Source: a bacterium (GTDB lineage Bacteria > Tectomicrobia > Entotheonellia > Entotheonellales > Entotheonellaceae). From it: 16,389 bases of DNA. Within the stretch, counting starts at the first letter, position 1. Every line of letters begins with the position of its first letter. Location of the stretch: positions 1 through 16,389 of the forward strand of contig JAPULM010000363.1 of the NCBI GenBank assembly GCA_027294925.1, read 5' to 3'. Positions 9,937-16,361 of the stretch are shown one piece after another. The notes under the pieces were generated by a model that was not told the origin of the DNA, ran no database searches, and worked only from the letters and a program-made list of their open reading frames with translations. A program made the position numbers and the translations under genes.

Positions 9937-10218
9937 ATGTCTATTCTCGTACAAATTCCTACACCTTTACAGAAGTTTACTAAGAACCAAAGTGCGGTGC
10001 AGGCTGAAGGGACGACGATTCGAGAAGTTCTTGATAGCCTGGAGTTGAGTTTTCCTGGCATTCGTGAGCGCTTGTGCGACGATCGCGGGGTTATTCGAAA
10101 GTTTATAAATCTTTACCTCAATGACGAGGATATACGCTTCATGGATGGTGAAAAGACGGTGCTTAAAGACGGTGATGCAGTGTCGATTATCCCGGCTATT
10201 GCGGGCGGCGTGGATTAA
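9937..10218 (+). CDS. MoaD/ThiS-family ubiquitin-like protein with Gly-Gly-Val-Asp tail
   Basis: A 93-residue beta-grasp protein. The opening strand ILVQIPTPLQKFT, the TIREVLDSLE helix start, the LCDDRG...FINLYLNDEDIRF segment and the closing GDAVSIIPAIAGG are typical of the MoaD/ThiS relatives that carry sulfur as a C-terminal thiocarboxylate (CysO, TtuB and SAMP groups). The family's usual end is Gly-Gly; here Val-Asp follows, so the di-glycine at residues 90-91 is masked and would need trimming before adenylation. No E1-like MoeB/ThiF partner, JAMM protease or sulfur enzyme lies in the window. Neighbours are a ppiD-like gene upstream and an M3-like protein 31 bases downstream. It could serve cysteine, molybdopterin or tRNA sulfur pathways, or protein tagging; the sequence does not decide. 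Confidence 0.8.
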   Translation: MSILVQIPTPLQKFTKNQSAVQAEGTTIREVLDSLELSFPGIRERLCDDRGVIRKFINLYLNDEDIRFMDGEKTVLKDGDAVSIIPAIAGGVD

Positions 10219-10249
10219 TTGAACGGTATACGAATGATGGTTAATAATT

Positions 10250-11734
10250 ATGGAAAGTCCACTTGAGCGGTTTGTACAAACCTGCACGACGTATCAATGT
10301 GAGACTGCCTTGGCGTATATTAATACGCCGCCTGGGGAAACACGGACTGCGGGTTTGGCGGATGCGGTGCGACACGCTGTGGAAGTCTGTTCAATCAGCG
10401 AATTACAGATGTTGGAAACGCATATTGCGGAAGCTTCTGTTGCGTCGCAGCCCGTGCTGCGACGATTACAAGCGTGGGGGCGGACGATGTATCTGCGAGG
10501 CGTCATGCTGCCGCATCGAACGGAAATGCAAGCTTTGCAGCGCTCGGCGATATGCATTGTCGATGAAGAGCCTATTCCTTTGCTATCGAGTTTCGCGGCA
10601 ATGGCAATGGAAACCCGTCGAGATCGTCGAGCTTCTATTGAAGCGTCGGTTAGCGAGCAGCTTGATGACATAAATGGCTTATTCGACACACAGTTCAAGG
10701 CCCTTTGCCAGGCAGCGGAAGAGGCCGGCTATACGTCTGTCGAAAAGATGTGGGCTGATATTTTGCCGGGTGATCTTGCCGCGCAACATGAGCAGGCAGT
10801 TTGTTTGCTGAAGGAAACCGAAGATGTCTATACGGATCTTCTCACATGGGCCGTCAAGCAGCGTTTGAGGATACCGCCTGGACAGCTACGTCGGCATGAT
10901 ATCCTGGCGCTTTTTACATTTCCCGACTATCAGACATATTATCAGCCGGGCGCTCTTATTGACTGTCTGCCCGTCTGCTTGCAGGAGATGGACATTGATC
11001 CATATGCCGATGGACGTCTTGCGTTGCGCCAGCGACCTGCAACATTTGGTTTCCCTGTAGCCGTCGCCGTACAAATTCCTGACCAAGTGGTCTTGTCCTA
11101 TAGTCAGGTTGCTGGCCCTAAAGCTTCTGAAGCTTATGCTAGCGCTTTTGGTCGTGCGCTCTTGTGGGCTTATACGTCTTCGGCGCTTCCCTTAACGGTC
11201 CGCCAACTAGGTGATCCTGCGGTGCCGATCAGTAGTGCCCAACTATTTGCCGAAATGGTCACAGCGCCAAGTTGGTTGCGCCATTATCTTCGGGTTACGG
11301 TCGATCGGCATTACTGGTTATGGCATCGTCTTGATCGATTGTATCGTTTTCGCCGACAGCTTGGGCGTTTTCTATTTGCGTATCAATTGTCAAGTATGGA
11401 TTCTTTGGCCGGTGCGCAGGATATGTATCGAGAAATCATGATGACGGCCTGTCAGGTTGATTATACGTCGGCTTATTGCCTGGTGGATTGGGATTGGTCT
11501 TTTACGTCTCTCGCCATGCTGCGGGGCTGGAGTTTATCCTATCTGCTTTTGGAAACAGTTCGCTCACAATTCGGTGATGACTGGTTTCGGAATACTGACA
11601 GTGGTGTATGGCTGCGTGATTATTGGGCGACTGCGGTAGGGGGGGAAGTTGAAGAATTGTATCAGCAGTTTTCGTATATTGACTGGACCCCAGAGCTATT
11701 GGCGGAAGCACTGGGGCGTGAAGAAATCTGCTGA
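10250..11734 (+). CDS. M3-like peptidase homologue with lost zinc site (predicted inactive)
   Basis: A 494-residue, mostly helical, apparently cytoplasmic protein without signal peptide or clear membrane segment. I read it as related to M3 oligopeptidases. Residues 298-304, SAFGRAL, stand where family members carry HEFGHAL, so both His ligands and the catalytic Glu are replaced (Ser298, Ala299, Arg302) while Phe, Gly, Ala and Leu are kept. The preceding FGFPVAVAVQIPDQV stretch resembles the strand before the motif in M3-type proteins. The following LGDPAVPISSAQLF resembles the region where the third ligand, a Glu, would sit; none is there. The C-terminal part (FGDDWFRNTDSGVWLRDYW) resembles the FGEDWWRNP-type ending of bacterial M3-like proteins. 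The start ATG at 10250 is the only one possible: an in-frame TGA lies 15 bases upstream. The ribosome binding site is weak. The homology is judged from memory of motifs, not a search; the alternative is an unrelated helical protein. Confidence 0.65.
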   Translation: MESPLERFVQTCTTYQCETALAYINTPPGETRTAGLADAVRHAVEVCSISELQMLETHIAEASVASQPVLRRLQAWGRTMYLRGVMLPHRTEMQALQRSAICIVDEEPIPLLSSFAAMAMETRRDRRASIEASVSEQLDDINGLFDTQFKALCQAAEEAGYTSVEKMWADILPGDLAAQHEQAVCLLKETEDVYTDLLTWAVKQRLRIPPGQLRRHDILALFTFPDYQTYYQPGALIDCLPVCLQEMDIDPYADGRLALRQRPATFGFPVAVAVQIPDQVVLSYSQVAGPKASEAYASAFGRALLWAYTSSALPLTVRQLGDPAVPISSAQLFAEMVTAPSWLRHYLRVTVDRHYWLWHRLDRLYRFRRQLGRFLFAYQLSSMDSLAGAQDMYREIMMTACQVDYTSAYCLVDWDWSFTSLAMLRGWSLSYLLLETVRSQFGDDWFRNTDSGVWLRDYWATAVGGEVEELYQQFSYIDWTPELLAEALGREEIC

Positions 11735-11830
11735 GAGCCTCTACTTTTCCATCTTGCTGTTGCCCATACATCCTGTGTATAGGGTCGATTTGTTTTTGGA
11801 AAGCCTGCTATGCACTAAGAGGCTCTTTTT
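11734..11830 (+). terminator. Nested stem structure ending in a T run, probable terminator
   Basis: AGAGCCTCT (11734-11742) pairs perfectly with AGAGGCTCT (11818-11826), which runs into TTTTT (11826-11830). Inside, TTTCC (11746-11750) can pair with GGAAA (11798-11802), and CCC-ATACA (11763-11770) with TGTAT-A-GGG (11776-11784) around a five-base loop. The first arm begins inside the stop codon of the M3-like gene. The T run suggests intrinsic termination, but the 75-base loop is unusually long, so it may instead be a structured RNA element. Confidence 0.45.
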
Positions 11831-11877
11831 CTGTCTAAGATTGACTTCTGATGCACCTAAAGAGTGCCTGCAAGTGA

Positions 11878-11905
11878 TTGACAATACGTAATTTTTTGTT
11901 ATAAA
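11878..11905 (+). promoter_or_regulatory. Near-consensus sigma70 promoter for the TPR-rodZ-aroE unit
   Basis: TTGACA (11878-11883, perfect -35), 16-base spacer, TATAAA (11900-11905, one mismatch to TATAAT). Transcription would start near 11912, giving a leader of about 74 bases. It is the best promoter in the window and separates this unit from the ppiD cluster. Confidence 0.65.
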
Positions 11906-11985
11906 ATCGTCCTGACCATAGCTGGAATTGAAAGTGGTGCGTTGGTATCAGAAATGGTAACAGCAGCGTATATTGTGAGGGCAAG

Positions 11986-12843
11986 ATGAGACTCGTGTTG
12001 CTTATTTTGTTTATGTCTATTCTGTTCGGTGGCTGTTCTGCAACCCGACAACAGTCACGTTATAAGGCAAACGAGCATTATCATTTAGCCCAAGCTTACT
12101 TGGGCAACGGTGCATATCATTTTGCCGAGCAGGAAATAAAAAAAGCGCTTGACTTGGTGTCGGATGAAGCAAGATATTATGAATTTCTGGCGCTCATTCA
12201 CCAAGCGCAAGGTCGTTTGCCGCTTGCTGAACAGGCATATCGTCTAGCCCTACAGCAGACGGACGTTCCCCCTTCTGTGCTGGTGAATTACAGTACGCTT
12301 TTGCTGCTCCTCGAGCGTACTGATCAGGCCATTGCAATCGTACAGCAAGTTTTGCGTAATCCCCATTACGATAAGCTTGAGTTAGCGTATACTAATTTGG
12401 GTTTGGCTTACCTCAAGAAAGGGGCCCTGCGCCAAAAGAAAGGGGCCCCGCGCCAAGCAGCAGAGCAATTTCGTCAAGCAGTAGAGCAATTTCGTATTGC
12501 TTTGACTTATCAACCGGATTTGCCGGAGGCGCATTATAATCTTGGCCTGGCATATATGCGTTTGAAAGATAGAGAGAAGGCCATCCTGGCATTTCGCAAG
12601 GCAGCGCGCTTCCGTCCATCTTATGTTCCGGCACACTTTAGTCTGGGGGAAGTTCTCTTAGAGACTGGTCGAACTGATGAGGCGTATTTGGCGTTGGAGC
12701 ATGTCGTAAGTTTGGGTAAGGCGTTGCTAAAGGCTGGTCGAACTGATGAGGCGCGTTTAGCTTTTGAGCGTGTGGTTGGGCTTGCTCCCGATAGTGACAT
12801 GGCGATGACTTCTCGGAAACAGCTCAAGCTTCTGAATCCCTGA
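11986..12843 (+). CDS. TPR-repeat lipoprotein, PilW/PilF-like
   Basis: Predicted lipoprotein with tetratricopeptide repeats, which usually bind partner proteins. A short signal peptide (MRLVLLILFMSILFGGC) ends in a lipobox with Cys17; Phe at -3 is less common than Leu. About six TPR-like units follow, with the classic pattern (LAYTNLGLAYLKKG, AHYNLGLAYMRLKDREKAI...F, AHFSLGEVLLETGRTDEA). Placement directly before rodZ, 13 bases away, matches the pilF/pilW-rodZ order known in gammaproteobacteria, where the lipoprotein supports type IV pilus secretin assembly; pilC nearby agrees. The gene carries three in-frame tandem duplications (two of 21 bases, one of 69) that lengthen the fourth and last TPR units beyond 34 residues. 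GAGGG four bases before the ATG supports the start. The exact pilus role is inferred. Confidence 0.8.
   Translation: MRLVLLILFMSILFGGCSATRQQSRYKANEHYHLAQAYLGNGAYHFAEQEIKKALDLVSDEARYYEFLALIHQAQGRLPLAEQAYRLALQQTDVPPSVLVNYSTLLLLLERTDQAIAIVQQVLRNPHYDKLELAYTNLGLAYLKKGALRQKKGAPRQAAEQFRQAVEQFRIALTYQPDLPEAHYNLGLAYMRLKDREKAILAFRKAARFRPSYVPAHFSLGEVLLETGRTDEAYLALEHVVSLGKALLKAGRTDEARLAFERVVGLAPDSDMAMTSRKQLKLLNP
12415..12456 (+). repeat. 21-base tandem duplication in the TPR gene
   Basis: Two adjacent copies (12415-12435 and 12436-12456) differ at one base (T/C) and encode KKGALRQ then KKGAPRQ. It inserts seven residues at the turn of a TPR unit. Confidence 0.9.
12457..12495 (+). repeat. Second 21-base tandem duplication in the TPR gene
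   Basis: Copy one at 12457-12477 and copy two from 12478 share GCAG(C/T)AGAGCAATTTCGT, encoding AAEQFRQ and AVEQFRI. It directly follows the previous duplication, so one TPR unit gains about 14 residues in total. Confidence 0.85.
12643..12780 (+). repeat. 69-base tandem duplication in the TPR gene
   Basis: Two adjacent 23-codon copies (12643-12711, 12712-12780) encode LGEVLLETGRTDEAYLALEH+VVS and LGKALLKAGRTDEARLAFER+VVG. A 20-base stretch is identical (12665-12684 and 12734-12753). The unit is shorter than the 34 residues of a TPR, so it repeats a partial TPR. Confidence 0.85.
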
Positions 12844-12856
12844 GCAGGAGAGCAGC

Positions 12857-13852
12857 ATGCAAGTCGACGCCGACTCACTCGGTAGTTATTTACGCCGCGA
12901 GCGCGAAATACAGCATGTGACGTTGCAGGATATATCGGCTGCAACAAAGATACAGCTGCGATTCTTAAAAGCTCTTGAGGATGATGCGTATGATCAGTTG
13001 CCGCCGGCTCCGTTTGTGATCGGTTTTTTACGTGCTTATGCCCATTGTTTGGCACTTGATTCCGAAGAGATCGTGTCGGTCTATCACGCGCATTATGGGA
13101 TAGCAGATAAGCTTGAAGGGCAGCGGTTGCCTGCCGAAGTGCAGCAGGCACAACAGCCGCGGCAGTATAGCCGGAAGAGATTGAGTCTAATCCTAGTGCT
13201 CATTATTGTTGTTTTGGTTGGCGGTTTTATTTGGCGCTTTGCTAGGCAGGGAGAAGACATCAACTCCATAATGTCATCTGTTCCAGGGAGTGGTGACCAA
13301 GCGTCGGAAATGCAGCCGGCAGAACCTGGAGCGATACGCTTACCTCCTGAGGCCCTACCGTTAAAAATATCGGAAGCAACATCTGAGCCTGTTGTTGACA
13401 CAATAACGTCTCAAGATCAGTTGTCTACAGCGCCCTTGCAAGATATGGGGCAGGATTTAGCAGAGCCGGCTGCCGCTAGAGATGGGCATGGTGAGCAGGG
13501 GTCGCATATAGTGGAGGCCAACTCAGTGTCTGTTGCTCTCGAGACGTTGCTATCCGAAACATCCTTGCTTGCCCAAGAGACTTCTCCGGCGGGATTGTCT
13601 GTGTCTTTGATATTGCAAGTAATGGCATTAGAAGATACCTGGTTGCGTGTTGAGATCGATGGCGAGCAGCGGCATACGTTACTGTTGATTTCCGGGAAAA
13701 GCATCCAGTGGGAAGCGGATGAGCATTTCACCTTGACTGTGGGAAATGCGCATGGGACGCGTTTATTGCTTAATGGGCGCGATATGCCTCTGCCGCCGAC
13801 CCGTAGTAATGTTGTGCGGGATTTTGTTTTGACTCGTAACATGGTGAATTAG
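12857..13852 (+). CDS. rodZ: Cytoskeletal adaptor protein RodZ
   Basis: RodZ links MreB filaments in the cytoplasm to the elongasome across the inner membrane. The 331 residues comprise an N-terminal helix-turn-helix domain of the HTH_25 type (about 7-80; LGSYLRREREIQHVTLQDIS, then ATKIQLRFLKALEDD and PFVIGFLRAYA), a basic stretch (RKR at 106-108), one transmembrane helix (about 109-127, SLILVLIIVVLVGGFIW), a long Pro/Ser/Glu-rich periplasmic linker, and a C-terminal DUF4115-type beta domain (about 250-331; LEDTWLRVEIDGE, GKSIQWEA, FTLTVGNAHGTRLLLNG). AGGAG six bases upstream supports the start. It follows the TPR gene by 13 bases and abuts aroE with no gap. Confidence 0.93.
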   Translation: MQVDADSLGSYLRREREIQHVTLQDISAATKIQLRFLKALEDDAYDQLPPAPFVIGFLRAYAHCLALDSEEIVSVYHAHYGIADKLEGQRLPAEVQQAQQPRQYSRKRLSLILVLIIVVLVGGFIWRFARQGEDINSIMSSVPGSGDQASEMQPAEPGAIRLPPEALPLKISEATSEPVVDTITSQDQLSTAPLQDMGQDLAEPAAARDGHGEQGSHIVEANSVSVALETLLSETSLLAQETSPAGLSVSLILQVMALEDTWLRVEIDGEQRHTLLLISGKSIQWEADEHFTLTVGNAHGTRLLLNGRDMPLPPTRSNVVRDFVLTRNMVN

Positions 13853-14740
13853 TTGAGCCTTTCATCTCTCTCTGTAACACCTTATACGGTTTCTGGAACA
13901 ACACGCCTGTATGGGATTATGGGTTATCCTGTGGCGCACTCGCTATCCCCTCTGATGCAAACATTTGCGTTTCGACATTGTAATCTCGACAGTTTATATA
14001 TGCCGTTTCCTGTTATGCCCGAGCGTTTAGCAGCGGCTGTAGTTGGGGGGATGGCGCTAGGTTTGTGCGGGTTTAATGTGACGATTCCACACAAAGAAGC
14101 CATTATGGCCCATATCGATGAGGTGTCAGCCGAGGCTCGTTTTATCGGGGCGGTTAATACGGTTGAGATCAGTGAGGGACGCACTATCGGCCATAATACC
14201 GACGGTGAAGGCTTCCTTCAGCCGCTTCGAAGGCTACCATTGGTATTTGCCGAAACGTCAGCGTGTATGATTGGAGCAGGTGGTGCTGCGCGTGCTATTG
14301 CGATGGCGCTGCTGCAATCCGGCTGCCCGGTTCTGGTCGTTGCAAACCGGACTTATGAGCGCGGACAGCGTCTAGTGACAGCTCTGCAAGCGCATTTCCC
14401 ACATGCAGACATAGGTGCTGTACCTTATGAGCAGGCTGCTGATGTCGCTAGTAGGAGTGCGCTGATTGTGAATGCAACCTCGCTAGGTCTGCATCGCCAA
14501 GACGTACAACTTTTGCCGTCTGCTTGTTTCCATACAGGGCAAGTCGTGTATGATATCGTGTACCGTCCGCTTGATACACCATTGTTGAAAGTAGCACGTC
14601 GTTGTGGCGCTACGATTGTACCAGGTATAGATATGTTAATTGGCCAGGGCGCTGAAGCTTTTCGCATCTGGACTGGTCTGGCGTTTCCTGTGGAAGCCGT
14701 TCGCCATGTCCTTGAACCGTTCTTATACGAAGCGACCTAG
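13853..14740 (+). CDS. aroE: Shikimate dehydrogenase AroE
   Basis: Reduces 3-dehydroshikimate to shikimate with NADPH in aromatic amino acid synthesis; cytoplasmic. The 295 residues carry the substrate site at the N terminus (GYPVAHSLSPLMQ), the catalytic Lys81 in FNVTIPHK, Asp117 in HNTDGEGF, the nucleotide loop GAGGAAR from Gly141, ANRTYERGQ (Asn-Arg-Thr, as in NADPH-using enzymes), NATSLGL, and GIDMLIGQGAEAF near the end. The only start that keeps the TRLYGIMGYPVAHS strand is TTG at 13853, immediately after the TAG of rodZ and in the same frame; the next ATG would remove the first beta strand. Only a weak GGTG precedes it, so translation probably depends on rodZ. aroE beside pilus genes is a common arrangement. 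Confidence 0.93.
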   Translation: MSLSSLSVTPYTVSGTTRLYGIMGYPVAHSLSPLMQTFAFRHCNLDSLYMPFPVMPERLAAAVVGGMALGLCGFNVTIPHKEAIMAHIDEVSAEARFIGAVNTVEISEGRTIGHNTDGEGFLQPLRRLPLVFAETSACMIGAGGAARAIAMALLQSGCPVLVVANRTYERGQRLVTALQAHFPHADIGAVPYEQAADVASRSALIVNATSLGLHRQDVQLLPSACFHTGQVVYDIVYRPLDTPLLKVARRCGATIVPGIDMLIGQGAEAFRIWTGLAFPVEAVRHVLEPFLYEAT

Positions 14741-14934
14741 AATGTTGGTGCGTAGACAATGATAAGCTTCTAGGATGCCTGTAGCGCATTAAAGTTTTTG
14801 CTGGGGCGTGCCGATCGATGGGATGAATTTTAGACTGAATAAGGGCTTGACAGCAACTGGTGCAAGTCAGCACATACTGGATTCTCCTAGGAACAGGTGT
14901 AAGCACGATCAAGCGTAGCAAGCGGAACAATGAC

Positions 14935-14956
14935 CGGCGCGTCGGCGCGTCGGCGT
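14935..14956 (+). repeat. 8-base GC-rich tandem repeat before the pilC ribosome binding site
   Basis: CGGCGCGT occurs at 14935-14942 and 14943-14950, with a partial third copy CGGCGT to 14956. It lies five bases before the Shine-Dalgarno of pilC and inside the reading frame of an upstream ATG at 14930. Confidence 0.7.
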
Positions 14957-14960
14957 GGTT

Positions 14961-14967
14961 GGAGAGG
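14961..14967 (+). promoter_or_regulatory. Shine-Dalgarno fixing the pilC start
   Basis: GGAGAGG with seven bases before ATG at 14975. The upstream in-frame ATG at 14930 lacks such a site and would add an Arg-rich 15-residue arm unlike PilC. Confidence 0.75.
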
Positions 14968-14974
14968 TAAGTCC

Positions 14975-16183
14975 ATGCCTGTCTTTAAGTATACTGGCAA
15001 ATCCCGTTTGGGAGTAGCACAGAAGGGCGAAATCGAGGCAAGTGATCAGAACGCTGCGGTAGGTGTATTACGGCAACGACAAATTCTTGTCACTTCCATT
15101 AAGCCTCGGTCAAAGGATATTCAGATTAATCTTCCCGGCTTCGGGGCAAAGGTTAAGGAAAAAGACGTCGTTATTTTTACACGTCAGTTGTCCACTATGA
15201 TTGACGCGGGTTTGCCTCTTGTCCAATGCTTGGATATTTTGAATCGTCAGGCGACGGAGAAGCTGTTCGCCTCGACGCTTGCGCATGTTAAGACGGATGT
15301 CGAATCTGGCGATACGTTTGCCGACGCTTTACGTAAACATCCTAAAGTATTCACTGAATTTTTTACCAATATGGTGGAAGCCGGAGAGACTGGTGGTATT
15401 CTCGATACCATTTTGCTGCGTCTGTCCGTTTATATGGAGAAAGCCAGAGCGCTCAAGGGAAAAGTCAAGAGCGCCATGGTTTATCCACTTGCAATCGTGT
15501 GTATTGCAGTTCTGGTCATTGTTTTTTTGATGATGTTTGTTATTCCGGTTTTTGCCGAAATGTTTGAAGGTTTTGGCGGTACGCTGCCAGCACCGACTCA
15601 GCTCGTGATGGACATGAGTAATTTTACCAAGCGCTATATTTTGTACTTTGTGCCGGCAGTCGCTGTGATTGTTTTCCTGTTTAAGCGCTTTTACCGGACG
15701 GACAAAGGTAAACATATGGTAGACGCGTTTATGCTCCAGGTGCCTGTTGTTGGCCCCTTAATCCAGAAGGTTGCGGTGGCGAAATTTACCCGTACGCTTG
15801 GTACGCTTGTCGCTAGTGGCGTGCCGATCATCGAGAGCCTACAGATCACCGCACGTACGGCCGGTAATAAGGTGGTAGAAGCGGCAGTAATTACAACCAT
15901 TAACAGTGTTAAGGAGGGGCAAACGATTGCCGATCCTTTATCGAGGCAACCGATTTTTCCACCCATGGTCGTGCAGATGATCGAAGTGGGTGAAAGTAGC
16001 GGCGCCCTCGATACCATGTTAAACAAAATTGCAGATTTTTATGATGAAGAGGTTGATGCTGCGGTCACCGCGCTCACGTCATTACTTGAACCGGCATTGA
16101 TGGTTTTTCTTGGCATAACGATTGGTTTCATCGTTGTGGCGATGTACTTACCGATCTTCAAGATGGCGGGCGCCATTGAATAA
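14975..16183 (+). CDS. pilC: Type IV pilus inner-membrane platform protein PilC
   Basis: PilC (GspF family) is the inner-membrane platform on which pilus ATPases turn to assemble pilin. From ATG 14975 the protein has 402 residues and starts MPVFKYTGKSRLG, the normal PilC N terminus. Two homologous GspF domains are visible. The first contains FTRQLSTMIDAGLPLVQCLDIL and FTNMVEAGETGGILD; the second contains FTRTLGTLVASGVPIIESLQI and MVVQMIEVGESSGALD. Hydrophobic segments follow each domain, plus the long one ending in MYLPIFKMAGAIE. Length and motifs are intact. No pilB or pilT lies next to it in the window. The tail sequence is repeated, in decayed form, downstream. Confidence 0.94.
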   Translation: MPVFKYTGKSRLGVAQKGEIEASDQNAAVGVLRQRQILVTSIKPRSKDIQINLPGFGAKVKEKDVVIFTRQLSTMIDAGLPLVQCLDILNRQATEKLFASTLAHVKTDVESGDTFADALRKHPKVFTEFFTNMVEAGETGGILDTILLRLSVYMEKARALKGKVKSAMVYPLAIVCIAVLVIVFLMMFVIPVFAEMFEGFGGTLPAPTQLVMDMSNFTKRYILYFVPAVAVIVFLFKRFYRTDKGKHMVDAFMLQVPVVGPLIQKVAVAKFTRTLGTLVASGVPIIESLQITARTAGNKVVEAAVITTINSVKEGQTIADPLSRQPIFPPMVVQMIEVGESSGALDTMLNKIADFYDEEVDAAVTALTSLLEPALMVFLGITIGFIVVAMYLPIFKMAGAIE

Positions 16184-16201
16184 TTGATATAGTGGATGAT
16201 G

Positions 16202-16246
16202 GTGTATTTACCGACCTTCAAGATGACAGGATTAATCGAACAATAG
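16202..16246 (+). pseudogene. Diverged duplicate of the pilC C-terminal codons
   Basis: Offset by 60 bases from the end of pilC, this stretch reads VYLPTFKMTGLIEQ-stop against MYLPIFKMAGAIE-stop. Over the 39 bases aligned from the Tyr codon about 74% match, and nine of thirteen residues are identical, with several differences at third codon positions. It has no body or plausible start of its own and lies after the pilC stop. It is best read as a remnant of a tandem duplication or of a lost second pilC copy. Confidence 0.7.
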
Positions 16247-16248
16247 AG

Positions 16249-16303
16249 CCGCTGTATAGCGGGCCTGTTAGTGAGGCGTCATAGCAGATGGCTACGGCGC
16301 CTC
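16249..16303 (+). terminator. Two hairpins downstream of pilC, possible terminator
   Basis: CCGCT-GTAT-AGCGG (16249-16262) is a small perfect hairpin. A second, larger one has GAGGCG (16273-16278) pairing with CGCCTC (16298-16303) and an inner TAGC-AGATG-GCTA stem (16282-16294). The bases after it (AACTCTTTGTTG) are only moderately T-rich, so intrinsic termination is uncertain. Confidence 0.35.
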
Positions 16304-16361
16304 AACTCTTTGTTGTCTGGCGTAAATCCTTCAATATTTCCTACCCTAGATAGAGGTTGTG

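Larger units (their letters stand above)
14741..14974 (+). other. Intergenic region before pilC
   Basis: A 234-base gap without a supported gene. It contains a perfect TTGACA at 14847-14852, but no convincing -10 at 16-18 bases; CATACT lies 20 bases away. I see no clear hairpin with a T run. pilC may be transcribed from an unrecognised promoter here or by read-through from aroE. Confidence 0.5.

Noticed and set aside
12415..12780. CRISPR-like or mobile repeat array in the TPR gene
   Set aside because: The repeats are adjacent, in frame, without spacers and inside an intact coding frame; they are tandem gene duplications.
12621..13151. 176-codon open frame on the minus strand
   Set aside because: Spans the end of the TPR gene and the start of rodZ in antisense; both of those are well supported.
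14858..14872. Sigma54-type promoter for pilC (TGG...GC)
   Set aside because: The GG and GC pairs are nine bases apart, not ten, and the flanking bases do not match the consensus.
14847..14878. Promoter for pilC from TTGACA at 14847
   Set aside because: The only TATA-like hexamer (CATACT at 14873) is 20 bases away, beyond normal spacing, so I did not call it as a promoter.
14930..14974. Upstream ATG giving a 417-residue PilC
   Set aside because: It encodes an Arg-rich arm unlike PilC proteins, through the 8-base repeat; GGAGAGG before 14975 marks the real start.
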